Positions 1 to 10,504 are shown, counted from the stretch's first letter. The stretch: DNA of 64,000 nucleotides from Neoarius graeffei (GCF_027579695.1 NC_083587.1:37567732-37631731); one strand, 5' to 3'. Notes: generated from the sequence alone by a model not told the origin. Numbers and translations are program-made.

Positions 1-290
1 AACAAAAGACAACATCAAGTTCCAGTCCCGTCAACCAAAAACCAGAATCTGATGCTACACTGGGCACAGGCTTCTAGAAACCGGAGAGTTGAGGATTTAA
101 CATTCTTTGGTCTTTTTTTCTTCTTCTGATCTTCAGCTGACCAGTTTTGATGAACTTGTGCCTTCTGTAGCGTCAGATACCTGGTCTTGGCTAGCAGTGT
201 TGAATTCTTGAAAATGATTGTTCAGAAGGTTCTAAATAATTTAAAAACCGCAAATCACAGGATTATATTAATGTGCTCATTGTATGCTTA

Positions 291-671
291 GGGCGGCACG
301 GTGGTGTAGTGGTTAGCGCCGTCGCCTCACAGCAAGAAGGTCTGGGTTCGAGCCCCGTGGCCGGCGAGGGCCTTTCTGTGTGGAGTTTGCATGTTCTCCC
401 CGTGTCCGCGTGGGTTTCCTCCGGGTGCTCCGGTTTCCCCCACAGTCCAAAGACATGCAGGTTAGGTTAACTGGTGACTCTAAATTGACCGTAGGTGTGA
501 ATGTGAGTGTGAATGGTTGTCTGTGTCTATGTGTCAGCCCTGTGATGACCTGGCGACTTGTCCAGGGTGTACCCCGCCTTTCGCCCGTAGTCGGCTGGGA
601 TAGGCTCCAGCTTGCCTGCGACCCTGTAGAAGGATAAAGCGGCTAGAGATAATGAGATGAGATGAGATGAG
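291..671 (+). repeat. V-domain SINE, full length, with target duplication
   Basis: The tRNA-derived head carries a Pol III A-box-like stretch near 305-316 and a B box (GGTTCGAGCCC) at 345-355. The conserved central V domain follows (TGTTCTCCCCGTGTC and CCCCACAGTCCAAAGACATG), and the tail ends in GATAAAGCGGCTAGAGATAA plus (GATGA)n. The 12-bp target duplication ATTGTATGCTTA is perfect at 279-290 and 672-683, so the copy is probably young. It serves as the reference copy for the other SINEs here. The 60-110 codon ORFs through these copies recur from copy to copy and are not genes. Confidence 0.93.
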
Positions 672-683
672 ATTGTATGCTTA

Positions 684-1022
684 TGTAGAAATCATTTTGG
701 GACATACTGTTGTTGGAAATTAACCAACTTTATGGGGGTAACAGAAACTCTACTTCATGTTAGGCCACATCCCACCAGCCCATCCATTGCTAATTATTTT
801 TCCTCTAACAGCATGCCCCATAGTTTTTTTTTTTAATCAACATCTTCAGACCAATCAGAATCGAGCATCCAATGGTACTGTGCAATCAAAGATTTTATAT
901 TTGGAAGCAAAGAAATCACTTTCATTACAATTATGTTAGCATAAGCTGGGTGGTATGTCTTTGCTGCCCCCTTGTGGACATTATTGTGTAACGTGAGGAT
1001 AGCCTTTGCAACTTTGAAGTTT

Positions 1023-1077
<55 letters not shown>

Positions 1078-1429
1078 TTATTCTCCATATTATAACTGCC
1101 TATGTTCCATAGCAGGCTGCCAGCTATGGAACATAGGGAGTTATTCATTGAAACACCTTTTTAGTGAAGATTTAGTGTCGATAGTGTGGGTTTTGGTCTG
1201 TATCAGTAGAATTTTAGAGAATTGTGCAGTGGTATGACAATCAATCTCATTTTGTAATCTACCATGAAAGCACTAGACAAGCTGCTTTATATGTCGGTAT
1301 CATAAAAAGGTTCAACAGGTTCTTTGGGTAATTAATGGTTCTTAATTATTTGGGAAAATTATTTGATTATTTGTGTAACAAATGAACTCTCACAAAGCAA
1401 CTTTAGAGTAGTCTGTATGTATAATCTAC
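684..1429. other. AT-rich intergenic DNA with a CA microsatellite
   Basis: No coding signal is seen. A (CA)n microsatellite lies at 1026-1074. Short inverted copies of TATGTTCCATAGC sit near 1102-1128. Confidence 0.6.
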
Positions 1430-1660
1430 GTAGGTCTCGTGAGCAAGAAAGAGACTACAGTGGCAAGAAAACCTCCCTGAGAAGACATAACATAGAAACC
1501 TTGAGAGGAAACAGAACCACCAGATAGTGGGATTAGAAATAATTACAGTAAACATTTATATAGAGAAAAGGCAGGACTACATGTGGTGAAGAGATATGAA
1601 ATGGTTGCAGTGATTGTCTTATGAATAGAAGTCTTGCAGTGATCATGAGACAGATTTTAT
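1430..1660 (-). repeat. Old L2-like LINE 3' UTR fragment
   Basis: The stretch around 1455-1515 (GGCAAGAAAACCTCCCTGAG, then AACCTTGAGAGGAAACAG) matches the 3' untranslated blocks at 21240-21310 and 25080-25140, where the LINE reads on the minus strand. This copy is more diverged, so older. Confidence 0.55.
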
Positions 1661-1879
1661 TATCACATCAGCAGTTCATATGGGGTGCTATATTCTCCAA
1701 TCGAGATGATCCACTGTAACAGAAAGGTGAGTCTCATGCATAAACAGTTTTTGGGAAGTACAAGGCTTTATTGTATTCAGGTGAAAATACACTCCATGTT
1801 ATACAGTCCTAGGGTTCCCCCAGAGGGACAAAGTGAAGAACCTTTTAAGAGGGTGTTAATGTCATGATTTCTGAATTAA

Positions 1880-2895
1880 AGGGGGTACAGTGCTTGGCAA
1901 GGTTGCCTCACAGAAAAACATGGATGATGCCTGACAGTCCGAAAACATGCTGATTAGATTAACTGGCTACTCTAAGAGGCTGTCCACAAGGCAACGGATT
2001 CAGGTGAATCTGATAAAATTGTTTATCGTTTCGGCCTGGCGTCCACATGGCACCGGCGTTTTGGGTGCCCCAAAACGATATTTTTTGAGAACGGGTTCCA
2101 GAGTGGAAAAATCTGGCAACGGCGCCGTTGCGAAGTCGTCTGGATGAGTAGAACGGATTTGTTTACAATGACATCACAACCACACGACTAGAACAAGCAG
2201 CACTCTCGCTGTTTTGTATGAACCACTGCATTGCATTCACTTTTGTATACAGCTTTTCTTTTAAATAAACAAGTAACTGAACCATTTCTTGAATTTCTTT
2301 TTTTTATTGGATAAGTGCTTTTCAAAATGTTCACACACAATATAAAAAGTTATATAAATTAGATAAAAATGCTTTTCAAAATGTTCACACACAATAAGAA
2401 AATTAAGTTATATAAAACTATGCACACTAATAAAACTAATTTGTACACATAGAAGGCATGATTTCCTCGCGTAGTCGCAGCCATCTTCTTGTTGTTGTTG
2501 TGTGTTTGTTCCTGAGAGTGCTTCATGCCGGGTAGAAGAAGGGGTTTATGCACATGCGTCTACTTCTTCTATTGTTCTGGTGTCTCCGATGGGACCGTCT
2601 TACAGCGCACGTAGAGGTGTGGCATGTGTATTGCATCGTTTTCAGCAAGCGTTGCGTTGCCATATGTACCTGATATTTTACTGATCCATTGCCCATGTGG
2701 ACGCGATATTTTTTTTAATAAAATCTCGTTGCCGTTGTCGTGTGGATGTAGCCTAAATTGCCCATAGGTATGAATGTGAGTGTGAATGGTTGTTTCTGTC
2801 TGTGTTAGCCTCGAGATAGAGTGTTGACCTGCCCAGAGTGTACTCTGCTTCCCATGACCCTGATGGACAAGCAGTATAGACAATTGATAAATGGA
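1880..2895 (+). repeat. Ancient SINE split by a Harbinger-type element
   Basis: SINE head and core are visible at 1880-1975 (GTTGCCTCACAG, then AACATGCTGATTAGATTAAC) and the rest at 2754-2895 (AAATTGCCCATAGGTATGAA, then GTGTACTCTGC). The two halves abut at ACTCTAA/TAAATTG, leaving a duplicated TAA around the insertion. Confidence 0.7.
1976..2753. mobile_element. Non-autonomous Harbinger-type element, family H1
   Basis: The ends are inverted: GGCTGTCCACAAGGCAACGG at the left, and on the opposite strand at the right GGCTACATCCACACGACAACGG (consensus of the family). The flanking TAA is duplicated (1973-1975 and 2754-2756) inside an older SINE, which fits the 3-bp TWA target of PIF/Harbinger transposons. 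Two more copies are at 30314-31299 and 39960-40938. No transposase ORF is present. Superfamily assignment is inference from target size. Confidence 0.7.
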
Positions 2896-2904
2896 CGAAT
2901 ACAA

Positions 2905-3500
2905 AAGGCCATTATTCAGGTTTTTCAGTATTCATACTTATCACTCTGTCCGACACTCTCTTTACCGTCAAAACCTTCTTGACATACTCTTCTTTCAAGA
3001 TAATCCCTACCCCATTTTTCCTCACATCCACACCATGGTAGAATAATTTGAACCCACCTCTGATGCTCCTTGCCTTGCTCCCTTTCCACCTGGTCTCTTG
3101 CACACACAGTATATCCACCTTCCTTCTCTCCATCATATCTCCCATTACCAGTCATAGCACCAACATTCAAAGTTTTGACTCTCACCTCCACACTCCTACC
3201 CTTTCTCCTCTCCTGCTGCCTTTGGACATGTCTTCCCCCCTCTTTCTCCTTTTTGCAGCAAGAGCATAGTTTCCACCTGCACCCTGCTAGCCCACAGTAC
3301 CGGTGGCGGTCATTGGTAACTCAAGCCTCGACCGATCCGGTACGGAAATTTGATTTATGATCCGCATATTTGATTTGGCATAGGTTTTACACTGGATGCC
3401 CTTCCTGACACAACCCTCCCCAATTTATCCTGGCTTGGGACTGGCACTAAGAATGCACTGGCCTGTGCAACCCCAGTGGCTGGGTTAAAAGCTGAACCCT
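2905..3500 (-). pseudogene. RTE-type LINE 5' end with broken AP-endonuclease domain
   Basis: Read on the minus strand, the region starts with an RTE-like 5' UTR (about 3500-3200, including GGAAGGGCATCCAGTGTAAA). It then encodes the start of an apurinic endonuclease in two frames: VKTLNVGAMTGNGR (from 3191), and MMERRKVDILCVQETRWKG with FKLFYHGVDVRKNGVGIIL (from 3145). The ILCVQETRW motif holds the conserved catalytic Glu of the endonuclease family. The frame change and short deletion after GNGR, and the absence of any reverse transcriptase, show a dead fragment. Endonuclease homology is established family knowledge; the RTE clade is my recognition. Confidence 0.75.
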
Positions 3501-3805
3501 TTATAAGAGTGTCTTATGTACCAAGACAGACTTGCCAGTCTGGGAGAACTCAGTCTACATATGCTTACAGAACAGTAAGTTGTATATCCTTTTTACCTTT
3601 AGTACTGGCTTTTGAAGAATCCAATTCCCATCTTTTCCTGTTTAAACCTGTGATCCTCTGAGCTCTGCTGTATTTTCATTTTACACACATTACATCACAG
3701 CAGAATGTTTTACCTGTAAAAGATGATAAATAAAATATTTCAGCAATGTTTAAAAATAAAAAAAAACATTCTTCTACCAGTGCACCACTTACATATTATA
3801 TTATA
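3501..3805. other. Unassigned spacer
   Basis: Nothing recognisable is seen. The stretch is AT-rich with an A-run near 3757-3767. Confidence 0.4.
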
Positions 3806-3968
3806 CAGTGGTGCTTGAAAGTTTGTGAACCCTTTAGAATTTTCTACATTTCTGCATAAATATGGTCTAAAACATCATCAGATTTTCTGACAAGTCCTAA
3901 AAGTAGATAAAGAGAACCCAGTTAAACAAATGAGACAAAAATATGATACTTGGCCATTTATTTATTGA
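3806..3968. mobile_element. Detached Tc1 terminal repeat
   Basis: About 160 bp begin at TA|CAGTGGTGCTTGAAAG and match the left terminal repeat of the complete Tc1 at 4359 almost base for base, up to ATTTATTTATTGAG. The match stops where a SINE begins. No transposase follows. Confidence 0.85.
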
Positions 3969-4353
3969 GGGGTGGCACGGTGGTGTAGTGGTTAGCGCTG
4001 TCGCCTCACAGCAAGAAGGTCCTGGTTCGAGCCCAGCGGCCAGCGAGGGCCTTTCTGTGCGGAGTTTGCATGTTCTCCCCGTGTCCGCGTGGGTTTCCTC
4101 TGGGTGCTCCAGTTTCCCCCACAGTCCAAAGACATGCAGGTTAGGTTAACTGGTGACTCTAAATTGACCATAGGTGTGAATGTGAGTGTGAATGGTTGTC
4201 TGTGTCTATGTGTCAGCCCTGTGATGACCTGGCGACTTGTCCAGGGTGTACCCCGCCTTTCGCCCGTAGTCAGCTGGGATAGGCTCCAACTTGCCTGCGA
4301 CCCTGTAGATCAGGATAAAGCGGCTAGAGATAATGAGATGAGATGAGATGAGA
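3969..4353 (+). repeat. V-domain SINE between two Tc1 left ends
   Basis: Full-length head (GGTGTAGTGGTTAGC), V domain and (GATGA)n tail. It lies between the detached Tc1 end and the complete Tc1, which starts at a TA just after the SINE tail. I do not see a clean SINE target duplication. Confidence 0.9.
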
Positions 4354-4358
4354 TTATA

Positions 4359-5964
4359 CAGTGGTGCTTGAAAGTTTGTGAACCCTTTAGAATTTTCTAC
4401 ATTTCTGCATAAATATGACCTAAAACATCATCAGATTTTCTGACAAGTCCTAAAAGTAGATAAAGAGAACCCAGTTAAACAAATAAGACAAAAATATTAT
4501 ACTTGGTCATTTATTTATTGAGAAAAATGAGCCAATATTACATATCTATGAGTGGCAAAAGTATGTGAACCTTTGCTTTCAGTATCTGGTGTTTGTGACC
4601 CCCTTGTGCAGCAATAACTGCAACTAAATGTTTCCGGTAACTGTTGATCAGTCCTGCACACCGGCTTGGAGGAATTTTAGCCCATTCCTCCATACAGAAC
4701 AGCTTCAACTCTGGGATGTTGGTGGGTTTCCTCACATGAACTGCTCGCTTCAGGTCCTTCCACAGCATTTCGATTGGATTAAGGTCAGGACTTTGACTTG
4801 GCCATTCCAAAACATTAACTTTATTCTTCTTTAACCATTCTTTGGTAGAACGACTTGTGTGCTGAGGGTCGTTGTCTTGCTGCATGACCCACCTTCTCTT
4901 GAAATTCAGTTCATGGACAGATGTCATGACATTTTCCTTTAGAATTTGCTGGTACAATTCAGAATTCATTGTTCCATCAATGACGGCAAGCCGTCCTGAC
5001 CCAGATGCAGCAAAACAGGCCCAAACCATGATACTATCACCACCACCATGTTTCACAGATGGGATAAGGTTCTTATGCTGGAATGCAGTGTTTTCCTTTC
5101 TCCAACCATAACGCTTCTCATTTAAACCAAGAAGTTCTATTTTGGTCTCATCCGTCCACAAAACATTTTTCCAATAGCTTTCTGGTTTGTCCATGTGATC
5201 TTTAGCAAACTGCAGACGAGCAGCAATGTTCTTTTTGGAGAGCAGTGGCTTTCTCCTGCCATGCACACCATTGTTGTTCAGTGTTCTCCTGATGGTGGAC
5301 TCATGAACATTAACATTAGCCAGTGTGAGAGAGGCCTTCAGTTGCTTAGAAGTTACCCTGGGATCCTTTGTGACCTCACCAACTATTACACTCCTTGCTC
5401 CTGGAGTGATCTTTGCTGGTCGACCACTCCTGGGGAGGGTAACAATGGTCTTCAATTTCCTCCATTTGTACACAATCTGTCTGACTGTGGATTGGTGGAG
5501 TCCAAACTCTTCAGAGATGGTTTTGTAACCTTTTCCAGCCTGATGAGCATCAACGACACTTTTTCTGAGGTCCTCAGAAATTTCCTTTGTTCGTGCCATG
5601 ATACACTTCCACAAACGTGTTGTGAAGATCAGACGTTGATGGATCCCTGTTCTTTAAATAAAACAGGGTGCCCACTCACACCTGATTGTCATCCCATTGA
5701 TTGAAAACACCTGACTCTAATTTCACCTTCAAATTAACTGCTAAACCTAGAGGTTCACATACTTTTGCCACTCACAGATATGCAATATTGGATAATTTTC
5801 CTCAATAAATAAATGACCAAGTATAATATTTTTGTCTCATTTCTTTAACTGGATTCTCTTTATCTACTTTTAGGACTTGTGTGAAAATCTGATGATGTTT
5901 TAGGTCATATTTATGCAGAAATATAGAAAATTCTAAAATGTTCACAAACTTTCAAGCACCACTG
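4359..5964 (-). mobile_element. Complete Tc1-like transposon with IR/DR ends
   Basis: The element is 1606 bp and is flanked by TA (4357-4358 and 5965-5966). Its inverted repeats are about 210 bp long (4359-4572 and 5752-5964). Each carries an outer motif (GAAAGTTTGTGAACC) and an inner, similarly spaced motif (GCAAAAGTATGTGAACC). That is the IR/DR layout known from Sleeping Beauty-like Tc1 elements, where both repeats bind transposase. It contains an uninterrupted transposase, so of the Tc1 copies here it is the only one with two ends and an open frame. Mismatches between the arms (for example ACCCTTT versus ACATTTT) show some age. Confidence 0.93.
4538..5599 (-). CDS. Tc1-family transposase, uninterrupted
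   Basis: This cut-and-paste DNA transposase would bind the terminal repeats of its own element and insert it at TA. I start it at MARTKEISEDLRK (353 aa), the normal family start; an in-frame ATG five codons upstream (5614) is possible. The N-terminal half has two helix-turn-helix units (KTISEEFGLHQSTVRQI and ASLTLANVNVHESTIRR) with the GRP linker (SGRPAKIT) between them. The DDE catalytic core, numbered from the upstream ATG, shows D155 in WTDETK, D247 in QQDNDPQHT and E282 in PDLNPIE; D247 and E282 have 34 residues between them (DD34E). The glycine-rich stretch reads HGGGDSIMVW, with an extra Asp compared with the usual HGGGSIMVW. The last codons (PLIDM, stop) lie inside the inner left terminal repeat. 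The frame is open with all catalytic residues, but activity is unproven. Confidence 0.93.
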   Translation of the reverse strand: MARTKEISEDLRKSVVDAHQAGKGYKTISEEFGLHQSTVRQIVYKWRKLKTIVTLPRSGRPAKITPGARSVIVGEVTKDPRVTSKQLKASLTLANVNVHESTIRRTLNNNGVHGRRKPLLSKKNIAARLQFAKDHMDKPESYWKNVLWTDETKIELLGLNEKRYGWRKENTAFQHKNLIPSVKHGGGDSIMVWACFAASGSGRLAVIDGTMNSELYQQILKENVMTSVHELNFKRRWVMQQDNDPQHTSRSTKEWLKKNKVNVLEWPSQSPDLNPIEMLWKDLKRAVHVRKPTNIPELKLFCMEEWAKIPPSRCAGLINSYRKHLVAVIAAQGGHKHQILKAKVHILLPLIDM

Positions 5965-6052
5965 TACATATTATTACACATATTTTATTGCTTAAACCAT
6001 TTTGTTGCTTAAGACAGATTGAAGCCTAAAAATAGTTTTAATGTGACGGAAC

Positions 6053-6423
6053 ATCTCATCTCTCATCTCATTATCTCTAGCCGCTTTATCCTGTTCTACA
6101 GGGTCGCAGGCAAGCTGGAGCCTATCCCAGCTGACTACGGGCGAAAGACTGGGTACACCCTGGACAAGTCGCCAGGTCATCACAGGGCTGACACATAGAC
6201 ACAAACAACCATTCACACTCACGGTCAATTTAGAGTCACCAGTTAACCTAACCTGCATGTCTTTGGACTGTGGGGGAAACCGGAGCACCCGGAGGAAACC
6301 CACGCGGACACGGGGAGAACATGCAAACTCCGCACAGAAAGGCCCTCACCGGCCACGGGGCTCGAACCCGGACCTTCTTGCTGTGAGGCGACAGTGCTAA
6401 CCACTACACCACCGTGCCGCCCC
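6053..6423 (-). repeat. V-domain SINE, first of a stacked pair
   Basis: Minus-strand copy: tail CATCTCATTATCTCTAGCCG at the left, tRNA-like head ending GTGCCGCCCC at the right. GTGACGGAACATCTC at the left and GTGACAGAACATCTC at the right look like its target duplication. Confidence 0.9.
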
Positions 6424-6433
6424 GTGACAGAAC

Positions 6434-6812
6434 ATCTCATCTCATCTCATTATCTCTAGCCGCTTTATCCTTCTACAGGGTCGCAGGCAAGCTGGAGCCT
6501 ATCCCAGCTGACTACGGGCGAAAGACTGGGTACACCCTGGACAAGTCGCCAGGTCATCACAGGGCTGACACATAGACACAGACAACCATTCACACTCACA
6601 TTCACACCTACGGTCAATTTAGAGTCACCAGTTAACCTAACCTGCATGTCTTTGGACTGTGGGGGAAACCGGAGCACCCGGAGGAAACCCACGCAGACAC
6701 GGGGAGAACATGCAAACTCCGCACAGAAAGGCCCTCGCCGGCCCCGGGGCTCGAACCCAGGACCTTCTTGCTGTGAGGCGACAGCGCTAACCACTACACC
6801 ACCGTGCCGCCC
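6434..6812 (-). repeat. V-domain SINE, second of a stacked pair
   Basis: Full-length minus-strand copy directly beside the previous one. GACAGAAC occurs on both sides (6425-6432 and 6813-6820). An (ATT)n run follows at about 6823-6850. Confidence 0.9.
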
Positions 6813-6850
6813 GACAGAACATCATTATTATTATTATTATTATTATTATT

Positions 6851-7033
6851 GAAATTTTTAGAATCACCCAATAAAACAAAGCTAAATAAATCCTCTTCTT
6901 CTGGGCACATATCTCACCAATAGCTGCCTTCTTCACAATCAGAAACTAGACAATTGATAGGTCAGGATGCAATGAAATGTGAACTTGTTACAGCAGTATC
7001 TCATTACTGATTTTTTTAAACATCACAACAGTT
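6851..7033. other. Unassigned spacer
   Basis: AT-rich, no motif recognised. Confidence 0.4.
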
Positions 7034-7337
7034 GGGCAGCACAGTGGTGTAGTGGTTCGCACTGTTACCTCACAGCAAGAAGGTTCTAGGTTCGAGCCCA
7101 GTGGTTGACAGGGGCCTTTTGGTGTAGAGTTTGCATGTTCTCCCCGTGTCTGTGTGGGTTTCCTCCGGGTGCTCCGGTTTCCCCCACAGTCCAAAGACAT
7201 GCAGGTTAGGCTAATTGGTGGCTCTAAATTGACCGTAGTTGTGAATGTGAGTGTGAATGGTTGTTTGTCTCTATGTGTCAGCCCTGTGATGATCTGGTGA
7301 CTTGTCCAGGCTCCAGCATGCCCGCAACCCTGCACAG
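7034..7337 (+). repeat. V-domain SINE, left arm of an inverted pair
   Basis: Head GGGCAGCACAGTGGTGTAGT, V domain and a shortened 3' part (TTGTCCAGGCTCCAGCATGC skips the usual middle). It ends next to an oppositely oriented copy. Confidence 0.88.
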
Positions 7338-7341
7338 GATA

Positions 7342-7635
7342 AGCTGACTACGGGCGAAAGGCGGGGTACACCCTGGACAAGTCGCCAGGTCATCACAGGG
7401 CTGACACACAGACACAGACAACCATTCACACCTACGGTCAATTTAGAGTCACCAGTTAACCTAACCTGCATGTCTTTGGACTGTGGGGGAAACCGGAGCA
7501 CCCGGAGGAAACCCACGTGGACACAGGGAGAACATGCAAACTCCACACAGAAAGGCCCTCATCGGCCACGGGGCTTGAACCCGGACCTTCTTGCTGTGAG
7601 GCGACAGCGCTAACCACTACACCACCGTGCCACCC
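7342..7635 (-). repeat. V-domain SINE, right arm of an inverted pair
   Basis: Oppositely oriented copy from GCTGACTACGGGCGAAAGGC to the head GTGCCACCC, truncated at its 3' tail where it meets the plus-strand copy. An (AAT)n run follows at 7636-7670. Confidence 0.88.
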
Positions 7636-7671
<36 letters not shown>

Positions 7672-7715
7672 TATTTTTGCATTTGTTATAAAGTTTATAT
7701 TCAAAGTGAAACTCC

Positions 7716-7985
7716 TTGTGGACAGCACAGTGGCACACAAGAGCCTAACAAATCTAGGATCTCTTGTTCCTTAGTTCTGTACTAGTCTTTTGCCTGTACT
7801 TGTGTTCATGTGGGTTTGTTATGAGTTCTCCAGTTTCCTCCCGACACCTAAACACACGGCAGTAGGTGGATTTTCTAGCCGACACTAATTTGCCCCTAGA
7901 TGTGAACCAATGTGTGGATTTCTGTCCAATCCAGGGTGTATTCCTGCCTTGAGTCTCGCTTCTAGGATCCACCGCAATTGAACTG
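7716..7985 (+). repeat. Ancient, diverged SINE relative
   Basis: Degenerate V-domain words in order: GTGGGTTTGTTATGAGTTCT, CCAGTTTCCTCCCGACACCT, TTTGCCCCTAGATGTGAA, CCAGGGTGTATTCCTGCCTT. It is much older than the surrounding copies. Confidence 0.5.
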
Positions 7986-8372
7986 CATTGCCAATAAAAC
8001 TAAAGAATAATAGTGACAGCAGGGGGCGCCATACATCCATCTATCATTACCTACACACACCCATCTATTATCAGCAAAGTTACCGTCATAATTTAATTCC
8101 AGACCTTTTTTTTTAGGTCTTGTATGACCAAAACCAGCCATAAACATACATTCATTGTTTCTGAGTTTAATTATAATAATGATACATTAAGTGTTATTGC
8201 ATTAATAAAACCTGTTTGTTTGTTTGTTTGTTTGTTTGTTTGTTTGTTTGTTTGTTTGTTTGTTTTAATACAGAACTGGGTTTTGGAAAGCATGCACTTG
8301 TGCTGTTTTAATGTAGACACATTCATGATGACTGCTGACTATTACAGTCTAATCAAGTGAATTAACCTATTA
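7986..8372. other. Spacer with a (GTTT)n microsatellite
   Basis: About 12 GTTT units at 8214-8263. No gene is seen. Confidence 0.6.
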
Positions 8373-8740
8373 GGATAAGAGCAGATATGATGACGTATAA
8401 GAAGGTCTGGGTTCGAGCCCCGTGGCCGGCGAGGGCCTTTCTGTGTGGAGTTTGTATGTTCTCTCTGTGTCTGCGTGGGTTTCCTCCGGGTGCTCCGGTT
8501 TCCCCCACAGTCCAAAGACATGCAGGTTAGGTTAACTGGTGACTCTAAATTGACCGTAGGTGTGAGTGTGAGTGTGAATGGTTGTCTGTGTCTATGTGTC
8601 AGCCCTGTGATGACCTGGCGACTTGTCCAGGGTGTACCCCGCCTTTCGCCCATAGTCAGCTGGGATAGGCTCCAGCTTGCCTGCGACCCTGTAGAAGGAT
8701 AAAGCGGCTAGAGATAATGAGATGAGATGAGATGAGATGA
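8373..8740 (+). repeat. SINE unit 1 of a 368-bp tandem duplication
   Basis: The unit starts with non-SINE sequence (GGATAAGAGCAGATATGATG), then a SINE lacking the first part of its head, then a (GATGA)n tail. The same non-SINE start returns at 8741. Confidence 0.88.
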
Positions 8741-9100
8741 GGATAAGAGCAGATATGATGACGTATAAGAAGGTCTGGGTTCGAGCCCCGTGGCCGGCGA
8801 GGGCCTTTCTGTGTGGAGTTTGTATGTTCTCTCTGTGTCTGCGTGGGTTTCCTCTGGGTGCTCCGGTTTCCCCCACAGTCCAAAGACATGCAGGTTAGGT
8901 TAACTGGTGACTCTAAATTGACCGTAGGTGTGAGTGTGAGTGTGAATGGTTGTCTGTGTCTATGTGTCAGCCCTGTGATGACCTGGCAACTTGTTCAGGA
9001 TGTACCCCGCCTCTCGCCCGTAGTCAGCTGGGATAGGCTCCAGCTTGCCTGCGACCCTGTAGGACAGGGTAAATGGCTACAGATAATGGATGGATGGATG
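8741..9100 (+). repeat. SINE unit 2 of a 368-bp tandem duplication
   Basis: Same junction as unit 1 but a different tail: GGTAAATGGCTACAGATAA followed by (TGGA)n at 9088-9107. Confidence 0.85.
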
Positions 9101-10129
9101 GATGGATGACTGACAACAGTTAGAAATAGTCAAAAGTCATGTGACTTAAATATTACAAAACGTGCTTGTGGCACCAAAATGTCCTAAAAAGCCAACGACT
9201 TCCTGTAACTAAATTATGTTGAATATTGCTTGGCATGCCCAAATGACTATGAAAAAATGACTTCAAAGTGAATCACTCTATCAATGACTCACATCTTGCA
9301 GCCCCCTGACACTCAACACTTCAGGCTTTCTATTCCTTTAGATTGATGTTCAGACTATTAAAGCAAGCCCATGCTGGTGTTTTGGTTTTATCACTTTAAC
9401 CTACTCAAGCAGATAAAATGAGTCAAGAGCATACTTTAGCTAACACCTTCATGTAGTTTAATTTAATGCTCAACTTATGTTAAGGCATGCTAACTGGACT
9501 ACAGACTGTTCCAGGGAAACAAACCCAATTTACATGTTTATTGTGAATGCTGTAATTACATAACCATAAATGTTCTTAATCACTTTTGGGTGTTTAATGT
9601 TGATATACACATAGTCTATTATACTCCTTTTTTGCTTGGTTTTTTTTTTCAAAATAAGTTCTGTGATTTTACATTTTCTTAATGCTATCACCCTTATGTC
9701 TCTTTCGTTCAGGTTCTACAGTGTAAAAAAAAAAAAAATCAATCAATTTCTCAGTTCTACTACCCTGATTGCATACGCCTGAGTCTATTCTATGTAAATT
9801 TTCATTTAGGCCTATGTAACCTATATAGAGGATTGATAATATAAATGCTTTCACATTTATGTCACGCTTTGAGCCATTGTATTCACCTTTTCTTTTTATG
9901 TTATACATGTGCTTCCCCAATTTGTGCTTTACCCCATTTCTCCAGCCAGATCTTTGAAGTAAGTATCCTTGCTCACCTTTTTTTTTCAGGTGAGCTGCAA
10001 GCCCAATTCTACCCTGATAAAAACTTTTTTTCAGATTTGTCTGCTGTCTAATTACCCTCTACCCCCTGCATGCCCTGATACCCATAGGAAATAAATGAGT
10101 ATCTCTTATACAGTAGAAGTAAGTTCATA
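9101..10129. other. Unique AT-rich DNA
   Basis: No coding potential, repeat family or promoter that I can support. Confidence 0.5.
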
Positions 10130-10396
10130 TTGGTTAGGTACACCAATACCTGCACTCTGTGTTCCTTTTAGTATCTATGCAGAGTTTCTGTGCATGTTTC
10201 CTCCATGTCTGTGTGGGTTTCTTTCATGTTTTTCTGTTTCCTCCCACTTCCCAAAAACATTCAGGTAGAAGTGCATGTTCTGACTACCCCTAGATATGAA
10301 TGATTTTGTGAATGTGTATGCATAGTGCCTTGTGATGGTGTTGTTCCATCAGGGTGTAGGCTCATGAATGAATGAATGAATGAATGAATGAATGAA
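10130..10396 (+). repeat. Ancient SINE fragment with (GAAT)n tail
   Basis: Diverged V-domain words (CTCCATGTCTGTGTGGGTTT, TTTCCTCCCACTTCCCAAAA) and a terminal (ATGA)n run at about 10364-10396. Confidence 0.55.
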
Positions 10397-10504
10397 CTTC
10401 TCTACCCACTGAAGGATCATAATAACAGCAATGAGTTCAAAAGAGAGTACAGACAAATAAAGAAGCTCTGTTTTTTTTTTTTTTTTAATAGTTGACTGTA
10501 ATTT

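Noticed and set aside
305-355. tRNA gene in the SINE head
   Set aside because: A and B boxes are present but there is no full cloverleaf with acceptor stem and anticodon; it is a tRNA-derived SINE promoter.
380-637. ORF of about 85 codons (MEFACSPRVRVGFLRVL... type) repeated in many places on both strands
   Set aside because: It is the sense or antisense translation of the V-domain SINE and appears wherever the SINE does (for example 8445, 20707, 33247, 59592). Conservation comes from the repeat, not from protein selection.
833-1069. Cys-Val rich ORF
   Set aside because: It is translated (CA)n microsatellite.
5195-5704. 169-codon plus-strand ORF
   Set aside because: It is antisense to the Tc1 transposase at 4538-5599.
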